Origin: Marimonas lutisalis
GTDB lineage: Bacteria > Pseudomonadota > Alphaproteobacteria > Rhodobacterales > Rhodobacteraceae
Direction of reading: 5' to 3'
NCBI RefSeq assembly: GCF_005434965.1
Contig: NZ_SKCI01000001.1
Location: 124,001-188,000, forward strand
Length of the DNA: 64,000 bases
A model generated the notes under the pieces. That model was not told the DNA's origin. It worked only from the letters and a program-made list of their open reading frames with translations, and did no database searches. A program made the position numbers and the translations under genes. Of this stretch, positions 51,977 through 60,935 are shown piece after piece (position 1 is the first letter of the stretch; each line of letters starts with the position of its first letter).

Positions 51977-53674
51977 GTGCGCGACATGGCGCCAGAACGC
52001 GACGGTGACATTGTTCTTGGCGACGATTTCGTCGCCCCGAACAGCACGGTCGATGACGAGCTTCGCGTAAGCCGCGAAAAGCGCAGCCTGTTCTCGCTCA
52101 AGAGTTCGCCTCTCGCCCGCAAGATCATCATGTTCAACCTGATTGCCCTCAACATCCTTGTTGCGGGCATTCTCTATCTGAACTCGTCACGCGACGGGCT
52201 GGCCCAGCAACGCGCCCGCGGGTTGATGAGCGAGGCCGAGCTGATCGCCGACGTGTTCGAGGCGCAGATGCCCAGCGGCGCGCCGGTGAACCTGGCCACC
52301 GGTGACGGGCTGGATGTGCGCGGCACGCTCGACGGGCTCGATATGCGCCGCGGTGTGCAGGCCTTCGTCTTCGACACCACCGGCAACCTGATCGGCACGG
52401 TGGGCGGGCGTGGCATTGAATCCTCGCTTGAAAACTCGGGCGCCGAGGACAGCAAGACAATCCTGACCGACGGGCTCAGCTGGCTTTGGGACCGGCTGTC
52501 GATCCTGTTTACCGGCAAGCCGCCGGTCCGGCCGCTGATCGCGGTCGAGGACCAGGCCCGGCAACTGGTGCCCGCCACGCTGGCGCAGGGCTCGCAGGTG
52601 GCGCCGGGCAGCCAGGGCGAGGGCCGCGTCTTTACCGTGGCGACCCCGGTGAAACAGAACGGCCGTACCGTCGCGGTGGTGGCGCTTGCCGCCACCTCGG
52701 GCGAGATCGACAAGCTGGTCCGCGTCGAACGCGAACGCGTGCTGCAGATGTTCATCGTCGGCACGCTGGTGTCGATCGGGCTCAGCCTGGTGCTGGCCTC
52801 GACCATCGCCAACCCGCTGTCGGACCTGGCCGCCGCTGCCGAGATCGGCCGCGACCGCGACAACCGCAAGCGCGGCCCCGGCCGCATCCGCATCCCCGAC
52901 CTGACGGCGCGCCCCGACGAGGTGGGCCGGCTTTCGGGCGCGTTGCGGGGCATGGTCAGCGCGCTTTACGACCGGATCGACAGCAACGAACAATTCGCCG
53001 CCGACGTCGCGCATGAAATCAAGAACCCGCTGGCCAGCCTGCGCAGCGCCGTGGGCAGCCTGCGCATGGTCAAGAAGGAAGAGCAGCGCGAGAAACTGCT
53101 CGACGTGATCGAGCATGACGTGCGCCGCCTGGACCGCCTTGTCAGTGACATCTCGAATGCGTCGCGCCTCGACAGCGAGCTGGTCAAGGAAGAGCAGGAG
53201 AGCTTCGACCTGCTGAAGATGCTGGGCAATATCTGCCAGTTCCTGGGTGAAGACGCCAAGAAGAAGGGTGTCGATTTCATCACTGACCTGCCGCAGAACC
53301 CGATCGTCATCAACGGGCTCGAGGCGCGGCTGGCGCAGGTCTTCGTCAACCTGATCACCAACGCGATCTCGTTCTGCGAAGACGGCGACGCGATCCGCGT
53401 CTGGGCCCGCCAGCGCGAAAACCGCGTGCTCGTCGTGGTCGAGGATACCGGCCCCGGCATTCCCGAACAGGCGCTGACCAAGATTTTTAAGCGCTTCTAC
53501 TCGGAACGGCCCGAAGGCCAGTTCGGCAACAACTCGGGCCTGGGGCTCGCGATTTCCAAGCAGATCGTCGAGGCGCATGACGGCGTGATCTGGGCCGAGA
53601 ACATCCGCCCCACCGATGCCGACATCACCTCGGATCCACTCGGCGCGCGCTTCGTCGTCGGTCTGCCGGTCTGA
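51977..53674 (+). CDS. chvG: Sensor histidine kinase ChvG
   Basis: A 565-residue membrane kinase. GTG 51977 is preferred (GAGAGG 6 bases upstream); ATG 51986 is possible. It has membrane helices near residues 50-70 and 258-280 with a periplasmic domain between them, a HAMP region to about residue 325, phospho-acceptor His346 in AADVAHEIKNPL, and the ATPase boxes NLITNAISF, VVEDTGPGIP and NNSGLGLAISKQI. It signals to ChvI; the hprK gene starts 3 bp later. Confidence 0.94.
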   Translation: MRDMAPERDGDIVLGDDFVAPNSTVDDELRVSREKRSLFSLKSSPLARKIIMFNLIALNILVAGILYLNSSRDGLAQQRARGLMSEAELIADVFEAQMPSGAPVNLATGDGLDVRGTLDGLDMRRGVQAFVFDTTGNLIGTVGGRGIESSLENSGAEDSKTILTDGLSWLWDRLSILFTGKPPVRPLIAVEDQARQLVPATLAQGSQVAPGSQGEGRVFTVATPVKQNGRTVAVVALAATSGEIDKLVRVERERVLQMFIVGTLVSIGLSLVLASTIANPLSDLAAAAEIGRDRDNRKRGPGRIRIPDLTARPDEVGRLSGALRGMVSALYDRIDSNEQFAADVAHEIKNPLASLRSAVGSLRMVKKEEQREKLLDVIEHDVRRLDRLVSDISNASRLDSELVKEEQESFDLLKMLGNICQFLGEDAKKKGVDFITDLPQNPIVINGLEARLAQVFVNLITNAISFCEDGDAIRVWARQRENRVLVVVEDTGPGIPEQALTKIFKRFYSERPEGQFGNNSGLGLAISKQIVEAHDGVIWAENIRPTDADITSDPLGARFVVGLPV

Positions 53675-53677
53675 TCC

Positions 53678-54115
53678 ATGCCTGCGCCGGGCTCGGACGT
53701 CTCGGATATCCTTCATGCCAGCTGCGTTGCCCATCATGGCCGCGGTGTCCTGATCCTGGGCGCCGCCGGGCGTGGCAAATCGGCCCTCGCCCTCGACCTG
53801 ATGAGCCGCGGCGCGGAGCTGGTCGCCGATGACCGGGTGATCGTGACCCGGCGGGGCGAAACCCTGGTCGCCAGCTGCCCGCCCGCCATTTCCGGCCGGA
53901 TCGAGGCGCGCTTCGTCGGCATCCTTGCCGCCCGGCCGGCGCCGCCTGTCCCGCTTGCGCTGGTCGTGGATCTGGACCGTGAAGAACCCGAGCGCCTGCC
54001 CCCGCGCCGGGCCACGAATCTGCTGGGCCTGCCGCTGCCGTTGGTTCACAATGCCGGGATGCCGCATTTACCGGCCGCGATTTTGCAATATCTTTTGGCG
54101 GGACGAACCGATTGA
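53678..54115 (+). CDS. hprK: HPr kinase/phosphorylase, short alphaproteobacterial form
   Basis: A 145-residue HPr kinase, about half the length of the Firmicutes enzyme because it lacks the N-terminal domain; this is the usual form in alphaproteobacteria. The P-loop is [10 protein letters not shown] near residues 28-37, with LVADDRV near 48 and a C-terminal segment [20 protein letters not shown]. It phosphorylates a Ser of HPr, probably Ser49 of the protein encoded at 55488. It links the ChvIG system to the regulatory PTS in one gene string. Confidence 0.9.
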   Translation: MPAPGSDVSDILHASCVAHHGRGVLILGAAGRGKSALALDLMSRGAELVADDRVIVTRRGETLVASCPPAISGRIEARFVGILAARPAPPVPLALVVDLDREEPERLPPRRATNLLGLPLPLVHNAGMPHLPAAILQYLLAGRTD

Positions 54116-54140
54116 TCCCCTTGCCCCACCCGGAGCCCCG

Positions 54141-55052
54141 ATGACCGCAGACGTGCCAGCAAGCCTTCCCGCCGCCGCCACCGCGCGCTGCGTGCTGGTG
54201 ACCGGTCCCTCGGGCGCGGGGCGCTCAACCGCCATTCGCGTGCTCGAAGACCTCGGATACGAGGCAATCGACAACCTGCCGCTGACGCTGTTGCCGCGCC
54301 TGCTGGAAGGCCCCGGGCGCGATCGCCCGCTGGCGCTGGGCATCGATGCGCGCAACCGCGATTTTTCGACCAACGGCCTGATCGAAATGATCGACACCAT
54401 GGGCGAGCTGACCGGTGGCCCGCTCGAACTGCTCTATCTCGACAGCCGCGAAGACGTGCTTTTGCGCCGGTTTTCCGAAACCCGCCGCCGCCATCCGCTG
54501 GCCCCGGCCGAAAGCCCGGGCCAGGGAATCGCGCGCGAGTTTGACCTGCTGGTGCCGATCCGCGCCCGTGCCGATGTGCTGATCGACACCTCCGAGCTGA
54601 CCCCGCACGAACTGCGCGCCGAGGTGGAGCGCTGGTTCTCGGCCGATCCGGCGCACCAGCTGGCCGTGTCGGTCAACTCGTTTTCCTACAAGCGCGGCGT
54701 GCCCCGCGGCATCGACATGGTGTTCGATTGCCGCTTCCTGCAAAACCCCTATTGGGAGCCCGCCCTGCGCGGCATGAACGGCCAAGATGGCGCCGTGGCC
54801 GACTACGTGGCCCGCGATCCGCGCTTCGCCCCCTTCTTCGAGCGGGTGGCCGACCTGGTGCAGATGCTGCTGCCGGCCTACTCAGAAGAGGGCAAGGCCT
54901 ATCTCTCGATCGGGTTCGGATGCACCGGCGGGCAGCACAGGTCGGTAACGATGGCCGAAAAGCTCGCCAAGGCCCTTGCAGAGGCAGGCTGGCAGGTGTC
55001 AATTAGGCACCGCGAACTGGAGCGGCGCAACGGCGCGCCGGCGCGGCCCTGA
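54141..55052 (+). CDS. rapZ: RNase adapter protein RapZ
   Basis: A 303-residue P-loop protein starting at ATG 54141 (MTADVPAS). Walker A is GPSGAGRST near residues 22-30. The family C-terminal signatures are [25 protein letters not shown] near 180 and [19 protein letters not shown] near 260. In gammaproteobacteria RapZ guides RNase E to the glmZ RNA; in alphaproteobacteria the link with the PTS genes is conserved but the RNA target is unclear. Confidence 0.93.
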   Translation: MTADVPASLPAAATARCVLVTGPSGAGRSTAIRVLEDLGYEAIDNLPLTLLPRLLEGPGRDRPLALGIDARNRDFSTNGLIEMIDTMGELTGGPLELLYLDSREDVLLRRFSETRRRHPLAPAESPGQGIAREFDLLVPIRARADVLIDTSELTPHELRAEVERWFSADPAHQLAVSVNSFSYKRGVPRGIDMVFDCRFLQNPYWEPALRGMNGQDGAVADYVARDPRFAPFFERVADLVQMLLPAYSEEGKAYLSIGFGCTGGQHRSVTMAEKLAKALAEAGWQVSIRHRELERRNGAPARP

Positions 55053-55085
55053 GGTGGCGCGCATGAAGCGAGGAGAGCAACCGGC

Positions 55086-55478
55086 GTGATCGGGATCGTA
55101 ATCGTGGCGCATGGCGGCCTGGCCCAGGAATACCTGGCCGCGGTCGAACACGTGGTCGGCCCGCAGAAAGGCGTGCGTACCGTCGCCATCGCCGCCGATT
55201 GCGACCGCGCCGCCAAGCAGGCCGAGATCTGCAACGCCGCCGACGCGGTAGACCGCGGCGACGGGGTTGTCGTGGTGGTCGACATGTTCGGCGGCTCGCC
55301 CTCGAACCTGTCGCTGATGGCCTGCGCGCACGAGAACCGACGCATCCTCTACGGCGCCAATCTGCCCATGCTGATCAAGCTCGCGAAATCCCGCCACCTT
55401 TCCGTGCCCGAAGCCGTGCGCTTGGCCATGGATGCCGGTCGCAAGTATATAGACAGCCAGACCATTTCCGCCGAGTAG
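55086..55478 (+). CDS. PTS EIIA component, mannose family, regulatory type
   Basis: A 130-residue EIIA-Man-type protein starting at GTG 55086. The phosphorylated His is residue 9 (VIVAHGGLA); FGGSPSNLSLMACA near residue 66 is the second conserved loop. No EIIB or EIIC membrane component lies nearby, so it cannot transport sugar here and works in regulation. HPr follows 9 bp downstream. Confidence 0.93.
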   Translation: MIGIVIVAHGGLAQEYLAAVEHVVGPQKGVRTVAIAADCDRAAKQAEICNAADAVDRGDGVVVVVDMFGGSPSNLSLMACAHENRRILYGANLPMLIKLAKSRHLSVPEAVRLAMDAGRKYIDSQTISAE

Positions 55479-55487
55479 CGAGGCCCC

Positions 55488-55766
55488 ATGTCCGACACCA
55501 CCCTGCGCAAGCTGCAGATCATCAATGAAAAGGGCCTGCACGCCCGCGCCTCGGCCAAGCTGGTCGAGGTGGTCGAGGGCTTTGACGCCCATGCCGAGAT
55601 TTCCAAGGACGGGATGAGCGCCGGAGGCGACAGCATCATGGGCCTTTTGATGTTGGCAGCACCGAAAGGAAGCTCTATTGACGTGCAAACGTCGGGGCCC
55701 GACGCCGAAGCCCTGGCCGATGCGATCGAAGCGCTGGTCGCCGACCGGTTCGGAGAAGAAAACTGA
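55488..55766 (+). CDS. ptsH: Phosphocarrier protein HPr
   Basis: A 92-residue HPr. The active His is His18 in EKGLHARAS and the regulatory serine is Ser49 in GDSIMGLLMLAAP, the expected target of the kinase encoded upstream. It transfers phosphate to the adjacent EIIA. No enzyme I gene is present in the window. A compact GC hairpin with a T-run (55771-55791) follows, ending the operon. Confidence 0.95.
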   Translation: MSDTTLRKLQIINEKGLHARASAKLVEVVEGFDAHAEISKDGMSAGGDSIMGLLMLAAPKGSSIDVQTSGPDAEALADAIEALVADRFGEEN

Positions 55767-55770
55767 GGGT

Positions 55771-55791
55771 GCCGCGTTTCCGCGGCGTTTT
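55771..55791 (+). terminator. Terminator of the hprK-rapZ-EIIA-HPr operon
   Basis: Arms GCCGCG and CGCGGC with a TTTC loop, followed by GTTTT. Confidence 0.75.
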
Positions 55792-55815
55792 CGCAAAACA
55801 CGGGGTTTGGCCAAG

Positions 55816-56718
55816 TTGGCAGATCACACCCAGGACAAGCCCGACACGTTCGGAAAGGTGACTGCGCCCGCGCAGGCCCCCGCGCCCGAACCGCCTATGC
55901 AGCATGACCGGCGCTCACTGACCTATGCCAATTCTTTCGACAGCCCGCTGCAGGGCACGGTCATCCGCATGATCGAATGGCTGACAGGCAAGATCAGCAT
56001 CATCCGCATGGTGCGCGAGTTCGAACGCCGCGGCGCGCCACGCGGCCAGGCCTTCTGGCACGCCGCGCTCGACGTGATGGGCATCCGGCTCGAAACGCCG
56101 CAGGAGCAACTCGACCGGATTCCGCGCGAAGGGCCCGTGGTGGTGGTCGCCAACCATCCGCACGGGCTGACCGACGGGATGATCCTGGCCGACCTGATTG
56201 GCCGGGCCCGCCCCGACTACAAGATTCTCACCCGCGCGCTTCTGACCGGGATCGACGAGGTCGCCTCGTCCTACATGATCCCGGTGCCGTTTCCGTACGA
56301 GGATGACGCCCAGCGCAAATTCGTGGAAATGCGCGGCAGGGCAATGGAGCACCTCAAGCATGGCGGGCTGGTCACGCTGTTTCCATCCGGTGTCGTCGCC
56401 TCGTCGGACACGATGTTCGGCCCGGCGGTCGAACGCGAATGGAACGTGTTCACCGCCCAGATGATCCGCCGCTCGGGTGCGCAGGTCGTGCCGGTGCGCT
56501 TCACCGGCGCTAATTCACGCGCTTACCAGATCGCCAACCGTATCTCGGCCACCCTCCGCCAGGGGTTGCTGCTGCACGAGATCGTGCACAGCTGCAACAA
56601 GCCGCAGGCGCCGATCGTCGGCCACCCGATCCCCGCGGACCGGCTCGAAATGGTCAAGACGGATCCGCGCGGTTTCATGGCCTGGCTGCGCGAGCATACC
56701 CTTTCGCTTGAAAATTGA
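55816..56718 (+). CDS. Lysophospholipid/1-acylglycerol-phosphate acyltransferase family protein
   Basis: The start is uncertain: TTG 55816 (reading LADHTQDKPDTFGKV) is used because composition becomes protein-like there; GTG 55858 and ATG 55897 (MQHDRRSLTYAN) are alternatives. The acyltransferase motif NHPHGLTDGMILADL (His-x4-Asp) lies near residue 113, and the block VTLFPSGVVASS is near 190. It is likely to esterify lysophospholipid or glycerol-phosphate acceptors in the membrane. It is downstream of the HPr terminator and convergent with hbdA. Confidence 0.85.
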   Translation: MADHTQDKPDTFGKVTAPAQAPAPEPPMQHDRRSLTYANSFDSPLQGTVIRMIEWLTGKISIIRMVREFERRGAPRGQAFWHAALDVMGIRLETPQEQLDRIPREGPVVVVANHPHGLTDGMILADLIGRARPDYKILTRALLTGIDEVASSYMIPVPFPYEDDAQRKFVEMRGRAMEHLKHGGLVTLFPSGVVASSDTMFGPAVEREWNVFTAQMIRRSGAQVVPVRFTGANSRAYQIANRISATLRQGLLLHEIVHSCNKPQAPIVGHPIPADRLEMVKTDPRGFMAWLREHTLSLEN

Positions 56719-56728
56719 TGCTGGAAGC

Positions 56729-56778
56729 GAGGGGCCAGCCCCTCGCGCTCCCCGGGATATTTCCGGCAAGATGAAGTA
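56729..56778 (+). repeat. Composite dispersed element (family C), copy 1
   Basis: GCGAGGGG-CCAG-CCCCTCGC stem-loop (56729-56748), then CCCCGGGATATTT and GGCAAGATGAAG, ending at 56778. The mirrored copy lies on the minus strand at 56900-56947. Confidence 0.65.
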
Positions 56779-56834
56779 ACGGGACATTAACCAAATTGGA
56801 CCAAGGTCACCCTGCGGTACAGGAGGGGACGCCG

Positions 56835-56891
56835 ATGACCGCGCAAGGTGAAGGCCCCTCGTCGTTTGGCGGGGGGCTGACTTTTTCCTGA
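56835..56891 (+). CDS. Candidate 18-residue small ORF with strong ribosome binding site
   Basis: ATG 56835 lies 8 bases after AGGAGG (56821-56826) and reads MTAQGEGPSSFGGGLTFS before TGA 56889-56891. It lies in the centre of the inverted family C pair. The strong ribosome binding site is the only evidence; it could be coincidence, or a conserved leader or small protein. Confidence 0.35.
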   Translation: MTAQGEGPSSFGGGLTFS

Positions 56892-56899
56892 CGATGGCC

Positions 56900-56947
56900 C
56901 TTCATCTTGCCCCAAATATCCCGGGGGTCTGGGGGGCTGGCCCCCAG
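56900..56947 (-). repeat. Composite dispersed element (family C), copy 2, inverted
   Basis: On the minus strand: CTGGGGG-CCAGC-CCCCCAG stem, then CCCCGGGATATTT and GGCAAGATGAAG. Together with copy 1 it brackets a 121-bp centre between two convergent genes. Confidence 0.65.
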
Positions 56948-57000
56948 GGCCTGCGTGGCCTGAACGCAATCGAACCTGTGCGCGGCAGCGCTCCGGAGGG

Positions 57001-57876
57001 TCAGCGCGTCGGCACGGGTATGTCGCCCCGATAGTCATAGAACCCACGGCCCGTCTTGCGGCCGAGCCAGCCGGCCTCGACATATTTCGTCAGGAGCGGG
57101 CAGGGGCGGTACTTGGTATCGGCCAGCCCGTCATGCAGCACGTGCATGATCGACAGGCAGGTATCCAATCCGATGAAATCCGCCAGTTCCAGCGGCCCCA
57201 TCGGGTGGTTTGCGCCAAGCTTCATCGCCGAGTCGATCGAGGCGACGTTGCCGACGCCTTCATAGAGCGTGTAGCAGGCCTCGTTGATCATCGGGATCAG
57301 GATGCGGTTGACGATGAAGGCCGGGAAGTCCTCGGCGCTGGCAGCGGTCTTGTCGAGTTTCTCGACCACGGCAAGGCAGGTTTTGTAGGTGGCTTCATCG
57401 GTGGCGATGCCGCGGATCAGCTCCACCAGCTTCATCAGGGGCACGGGGTTCATGAAATGGAACCCCATGAACTTTTCGGGCCGGTCGGTATGCGTGGCTA
57501 GCCGCGTGATCGAGATCGACGACGTGTTCGAGGTTACGATCGTTTCGGGGCGCAGGTGAGGCACCAGGTTTTCGAGGATCTTGTTCTTGATGTCTTCGTT
57601 CTCGGTGGCGGATTCGATCACGAGGTCGCTGTCGCCGACGTCGGCCATGTCCAGGGTTGGCTTGATCCGGGCCAGTGCCTCGGCAACCGTGTCCTCGCCG
57701 ATCAGGCCGCGGCCCGCCTGCCGGCCCAGGTTCTTCTCGATGCGGGCCAGCGCGGCGTCCAGCGCGTCCTGGCTCAGATCGTTCAGTGCCACGTCATAAC
57801 CGGCCAGCGCCATGACATGGGCAATGCCGTTGCCCATCTGGCCCGCGCCGATCACGCCCACTTTCTTTATGTCCAT
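57001..57876 (-). CDS. hbdA: 3-hydroxybutyryl-CoA dehydrogenase
   Basis: A 291-residue enzyme with an N-terminal NAD site VGVIGAGQMGNGIAHVMALAG (residues 7-27), the catalytic His in GFHFMNPVPLMKLVEL near residues 138-153, and a C-terminal domain with NHPMGPLELADFIGLD near 230. It interconverts acetoacetyl-CoA and 3-hydroxybutyryl-CoA, a step in polyhydroxybutyrate turnover and in the entry to the ethylmalonyl-CoA pathway. Its 163-bp upstream region is shared with the divergent DUF6473 gene. Confidence 0.93.
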   Translation of the reverse strand: MDIKKVGVIGAGQMGNGIAHVMALAGYDVALNDLSQDALDAALARIEKNLGRQAGRGLIGEDTVAEALARIKPTLDMADVGDSDLVIESATENEDIKNKILENLVPHLRPETIVTSNTSSISITRLATHTDRPEKFMGFHFMNPVPLMKLVELIRGIATDEATYKTCLAVVEKLDKTAASAEDFPAFIVNRILIPMINEACYTLYEGVGNVASIDSAMKLGANHPMGPLELADFIGLDTCLSIMHVLHDGLADTKYRPCPLLTKYVEAGWLGRKTGRGFYDYRGDIPVPTR

Positions 57877-58039
57877 CGCCCATCGCCCCGCTTGCTCTGA
57901 TGGATTGACAATAGGCGCGGGCGGGGCGGCAGGGCAAGGGCGCGGAACACCTAAAAGTCGTGTCGATTTGGGGCATTAGCGAAATGGCAAGACATTGGCG
58001 CGATTCTTTCCCCGGGTGAGACAGAAACTGGTGGGTATC

Positions 58040-58870
58040 ATGACCTTCGAAAAGATGGGGGCGCCGGCCCTCGACTATGCGCCATGTCATTATGGCAAGA
58101 GCAAGCTGAGCTTTCGCGGGCCGAGGCGGGACCTGTCGGGCGAATACGTGGCCTTTCTCGGCGGAAGCGAGACCTATGGCAAGTTCATCGCCGAACCGTT
58201 TCCGGCCATCGTCGAGGCCGAAACCGGGCTGACCTGCGTGAATTTCGGGATCAACAATGCCGGGATCGACGTTTTCCTGAATGATGCGACCATGTTGCGC
58301 GTGGCCGAGCGGGCGCAGTTCTGCGTGGTGCAGGTGCTCGGCGCGAACAAGCTCAACAACCGCTATTACGCCGTGCATCCGCGGCGCAACGACCGCTTCA
58401 TCAAAGCCTCGCACCTGATGCAGACCATCTTTCGCGAGGTGGATTTCACCGAGTTCCATTTCACGCGCCACATGCTGGGTGCGTTGGCCACCATCGCGCC
58501 CGAGCGCTTCCGGCTGGTCATCGACGAGGTGCAGCAGGCCTGGCTGGCGCGGATGGAGATGCTGTTGGCGCGCATCGACGGGCGCGCGATCCTGCCGTGT
58601 TTCGCCGATCATGCGCCCGAGGAAAAAATTCATGACGGCGCGCTCGAAACCGATCCTTTCGGCATCGAGCGCTGGATGATCGAGAAGCTGCGCGGGCGCG
58701 TCGCGCAAGTGGTCGAGGTCGCCGCCAGCCCCGCGGCGCTGGCCAGGGGCACCGAGGGGATGATCTTCGGGGACATGGACGAACCGGCCGCGCGCGGCAT
58801 GCTGAACCCCGCCGCACATGACGAGGCCGCGGGCGCGGTTGTGGCCGCGCTGGCCGAATTGCTGGACTGA
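58040..58870 (+). CDS. DUF6473 family protein, function unknown
   Basis: A 276-residue protein starting at ATG 58040 (MTFEKMGAPALDYAPCHYG). Diagnostic stretches are YGKSKLSFRGPRRDLSGEYVA near the N-terminus, FLGGSETYGKFI near residue 40 and NFGINNAGIDVF near 69, typical of the DUF6473 family, which is frequent in Rhodobacterales. The GGSETYG segment followed by a conserved Asn-Gly-rich strand recalls SGNH-type hydrolase blocks, but no catalytic triad is established. It is divergent from hbdA and ends at a bidirectional terminator shared with etfA. Confidence 0.8.
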   Translation: MTFEKMGAPALDYAPCHYGKSKLSFRGPRRDLSGEYVAFLGGSETYGKFIAEPFPAIVEAETGLTCVNFGINNAGIDVFLNDATMLRVAERAQFCVVQVLGANKLNNRYYAVHPRRNDRFIKASHLMQTIFREVDFTEFHFTRHMLGALATIAPERFRLVIDEVQQAWLARMEMLLARIDGRAILPCFADHAPEEKIHDGALETDPFGIERWMIEKLRGRVAQVVEVAASPAALARGTEGMIFGDMDEPAARGMLNPAAHDEAAGAVVAALAELLD

Positions 58871-58876
58871 AAGGAA

Positions 58877-58902
58877 AAGGCCCGCCGTTTCGGGCGGGCC
58901 TT
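58877..58902. terminator. Bidirectional terminator between DUF6473 gene and etfA
   Basis: Arms AAGGCCCGCC and GGCGGGCCTT with a 6-nt loop between convergent genes; A-rich DNA on the left and TT on the right supply weak T-runs on both strands. Confidence 0.7.
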
Positions 58903-58941
58903 CATGAAATCGCGATGCGCGGGCCGGGCCCGCCCATCATA

Positions 58942-59868
58942 TCAGAGTTTCTCGATCAGTTCAGGCACGGCCTGGAACAGGTCGGCGACAAGGCCGTAAT
59001 CGGCGACCTGGAAGATCGGCGCCTCCTCGTCCTTGTTGATCGCGACGATGATCTTCGAGTCCTTCATGCCCGCAAGGTGCTGAATGGCGCCCGAGATGCC
59101 CACGGCGACGTAAAGCTCGGGGGCGACCACCTTGCCGGTCTGGCCCACCTGCCAGTCGTTCGGGGCATAGCCCGAGTCGACAGCGGCACGCGAGGCGCCG
59201 ACGGCGGCGCCCAGCTTGTCGGCCAGTTGCTCGATCAGCTTGAAATCATCTTCCGAGCCGACGCCGCGGCCACCCGACACGACGATACCGGCGCTGGTCA
59301 GTTCGGGACGATCGCTTGCCGCGACCTTGTCCTCGACCCATTCGGAAAGGCCGGGATTGTCGGCAGCGCCGATGGTCTCGACCGCGGCCGAGCCACCCTC
59401 ACCGGCGGCGTCGAAGGTCGACGTGCGGAAAGTGATGACCTTTTTCGCATCCTTCGATTTCACCGTCTGGATCGCGTTGCCGGCATAGATCGGGCGTTCG
59501 AACGTGTCGGCATCGACCACGCCCGAGGCATCCGAGATCACCATCACGTCCAGCAGCGCGGCCACGCGCGGCATCACGTTCTTGGCATCGGTGGTGGCGG
59601 GGGCGACGATGTGATCATAGTCGCCGGCCAGCGACACGATCAGCGCGGCGGTCGGTTCGGCCAGGCGGTGGCCCAGGCTGGCGTCTTCTGCGACCAGCAC
59701 TTTCGACACGCCGTCGATCTTGGCGGCGGCGTCGCCCGCGGCGGCGGCCGAGGCTCCGGCGCACAGAACGGTCACGTCGCCCAGCGCCTTCGCGGCGGTC
59801 ACGGCCTTGGCGGTGGCGTCCATCGCCAGTTCGCCGTCATTCACTTCTCCGAGCAGCAGAACAGCCAT
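58942..59868 (-). CDS. etfA: Electron transfer flavoprotein alpha subunit
   Basis: A 308-residue ETF alpha subunit. The FAD-binding C-terminal half has [20 protein letters not shown] near residue 198, [21 protein letters not shown] near 238 and [13 protein letters not shown] near 262. It overlaps etfB by one base (TAATG). The heterodimer carries electrons from acyl-CoA dehydrogenases, including the mcd product in this window, to the ubiquinone oxidoreductase. Confidence 0.97.
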   Translation of the reverse strand: MAVLLLGEVNDGELAMDATAKAVTAAKALGDVTVLCAGASAAAAGDAAAKIDGVSKVLVAEDASLGHRLAEPTAALIVSLAGDYDHIVAPATTDAKNVMPRVAALLDVMVISDASGVVDADTFERPIYAGNAIQTVKSKDAKKVITFRTSTFDAAGEGGSAAVETIGAADNPGLSEWVEDKVAASDRPELTSAGIVVSGGRGVGSEDDFKLIEQLADKLGAAVGASRAAVDSGYAPNDWQVGQTGKVVAPELYVAVGISGAIQHLAGMKDSKIIVAINKDEEAPIFQVADYGLVADLFQAVPELIEKL

Positions 59869-60626
59869 TACACGATCCCCTTCTCTTTGAGTTTGGCCAC
59901 GAGCGTATCGACATCGGGCACGATCTCGCCGGCCTGGCGGGCCTCGGGCTCGGTCGTCTTGACCACTTCGAGGCGGGGCGAGGCGTCGACGCCGTAATCG
60001 GCGGCGGTTTTCTCATCCAGCGGCTTTTTCTTGGCCTTCATGATGTTGGGCAGCGAGGCATAGCGCGGCTCATTGAGGCGCAGGTCGACAGTGACGATCG
60101 TGGGCATGTTCACCTTGATCGTCTGCAGGCCGCCATCGACTTCGCGGGTGACAACGGCCTTGTCGCCGTCGATATTCACCTTCGAGGCGAAGGTCGCCTG
60201 GCTCCAGCCCAGGAGTGCCGAAAGCATCTGGCCAGTGGCGTTCATGTCGTTGTCGATCGCCTGCTTGCCGGCAAGCACGAGGCCCGGCTGCTCTTCCTCG
60301 ACCACCTTGGCCAGGATCTTGGCGACGGCCAGCGGTTCGATGTCCTGGTGCACGTCATCGGCGGCAACCACCAGGATTGCGCGGTCGGCGCCCATGGCCA
60401 GCGCGGTACGCAGGGTTTCCTGCGCCTGCTTCACGCCGATCGACACGGCCACGACCTCTTCGGCCTTGCCGGCCTCTTTCAGGCGGATCGCCTCTTCCAC
60501 GGCGATCTCGTCGAAGGGGTTCATCGACATTTTCACATTCGCAAGATCGACACCCGATCCGTCCGCCTTGACGCGAACCTTCACGTTGTAGTCGATCACG
60601 CGTTTGACGGGCACAAGCACCTTCAT
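59868..60626 (-). CDS. etfB: Electron transfer flavoprotein beta subunit
   Basis: A 252-residue ETF beta subunit ([20 protein letters not shown]). Family hallmarks are [16 protein letters not shown] near residue 36, [20 protein letters not shown] near residue 115 (AMP-binding/recognition loop), and [25 protein letters not shown] near 178. Upstream (60731-60740) a GTTAGCGCCA motif matches the repeats near pckA. Confidence 0.97.
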   Translation of the reverse strand: MKVLVPVKRVIDYNVKVRVKADGSGVDLANVKMSMNPFDEIAVEEAIRLKEAGKAEEVVAVSIGVKQAQETLRTALAMGADRAILVVAADDVHQDIEPLAVAKILAKVVEEEQPGLVLAGKQAIDNDMNATGQMLSALLGWSQATFASKVNIDGDKAVVTREVDGGLQTIKVNMPTIVTVDLRLNEPRYASLPNIMKAKKKPLDEKTAADYGVDASPRLEVVKTTEPEARQAGEIVPDVDTLVAKLKEKGIV

Positions 60627-60935
60627 CTGCGGTATCTCCTTCAGCTCAAAGACATCGCCTGCAAGGCGATTCCAGTTCTCCCGGTCCTGTTACAGGCTTG
60701 GGCCCGCGCAAAACAGGGCAAAATCGTCACGTTAGCGCCATCCGACGTCGCGTTTTGCGGTTTTGCCCGCAATTCTTTGCGCAAATGTTTCAAGCTGCCG
60801 TTGGAGCAGGCCGCGCGCCCCCGCGGCGCCCCGCCCACCCACCCGCGCCACGGGCGCGCGCGGCCACCGCAGCCGGCCGGCGTGGATGCCAGCGGGGCAT
60901 GAGTATTTTTGCCATGAAAGAGCGGCGGGGCCGGT
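60627..60935. other. etfB upstream region, 309 bp
   Basis: Contains GTTAGCGCCA (60731-60740), an exact TTTGCGCAAA palindrome (60776-60785), a G+C-rich block (60810-60895) with CGCGCG runs, and a family B repeat (60901-60921, GAGTATTTTTGCC then ATGAAAGA). The region separates etfB from the convergent-side end of the cobalamin adenosyltransferase gene. No credible gene was seen. Confidence 0.55.
60901..60921 (+). repeat. Dispersed conserved element (family B), copy 4
   Basis: GAGTATTTTTGCC followed by ATGAAAGA, one base different from the copy at 4040-4060. It is preceded by G+C-rich DNA with the same CCCGCCCACC-type stretch as the copy at 4040. Confidence 0.7.

Noticed and set aside
53678-54115. 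Truncated or frameshifted hprK
   Set aside because: The short form is the normal alphaproteobacterial HPr kinase and the P-loop and C-terminal motifs are intact.
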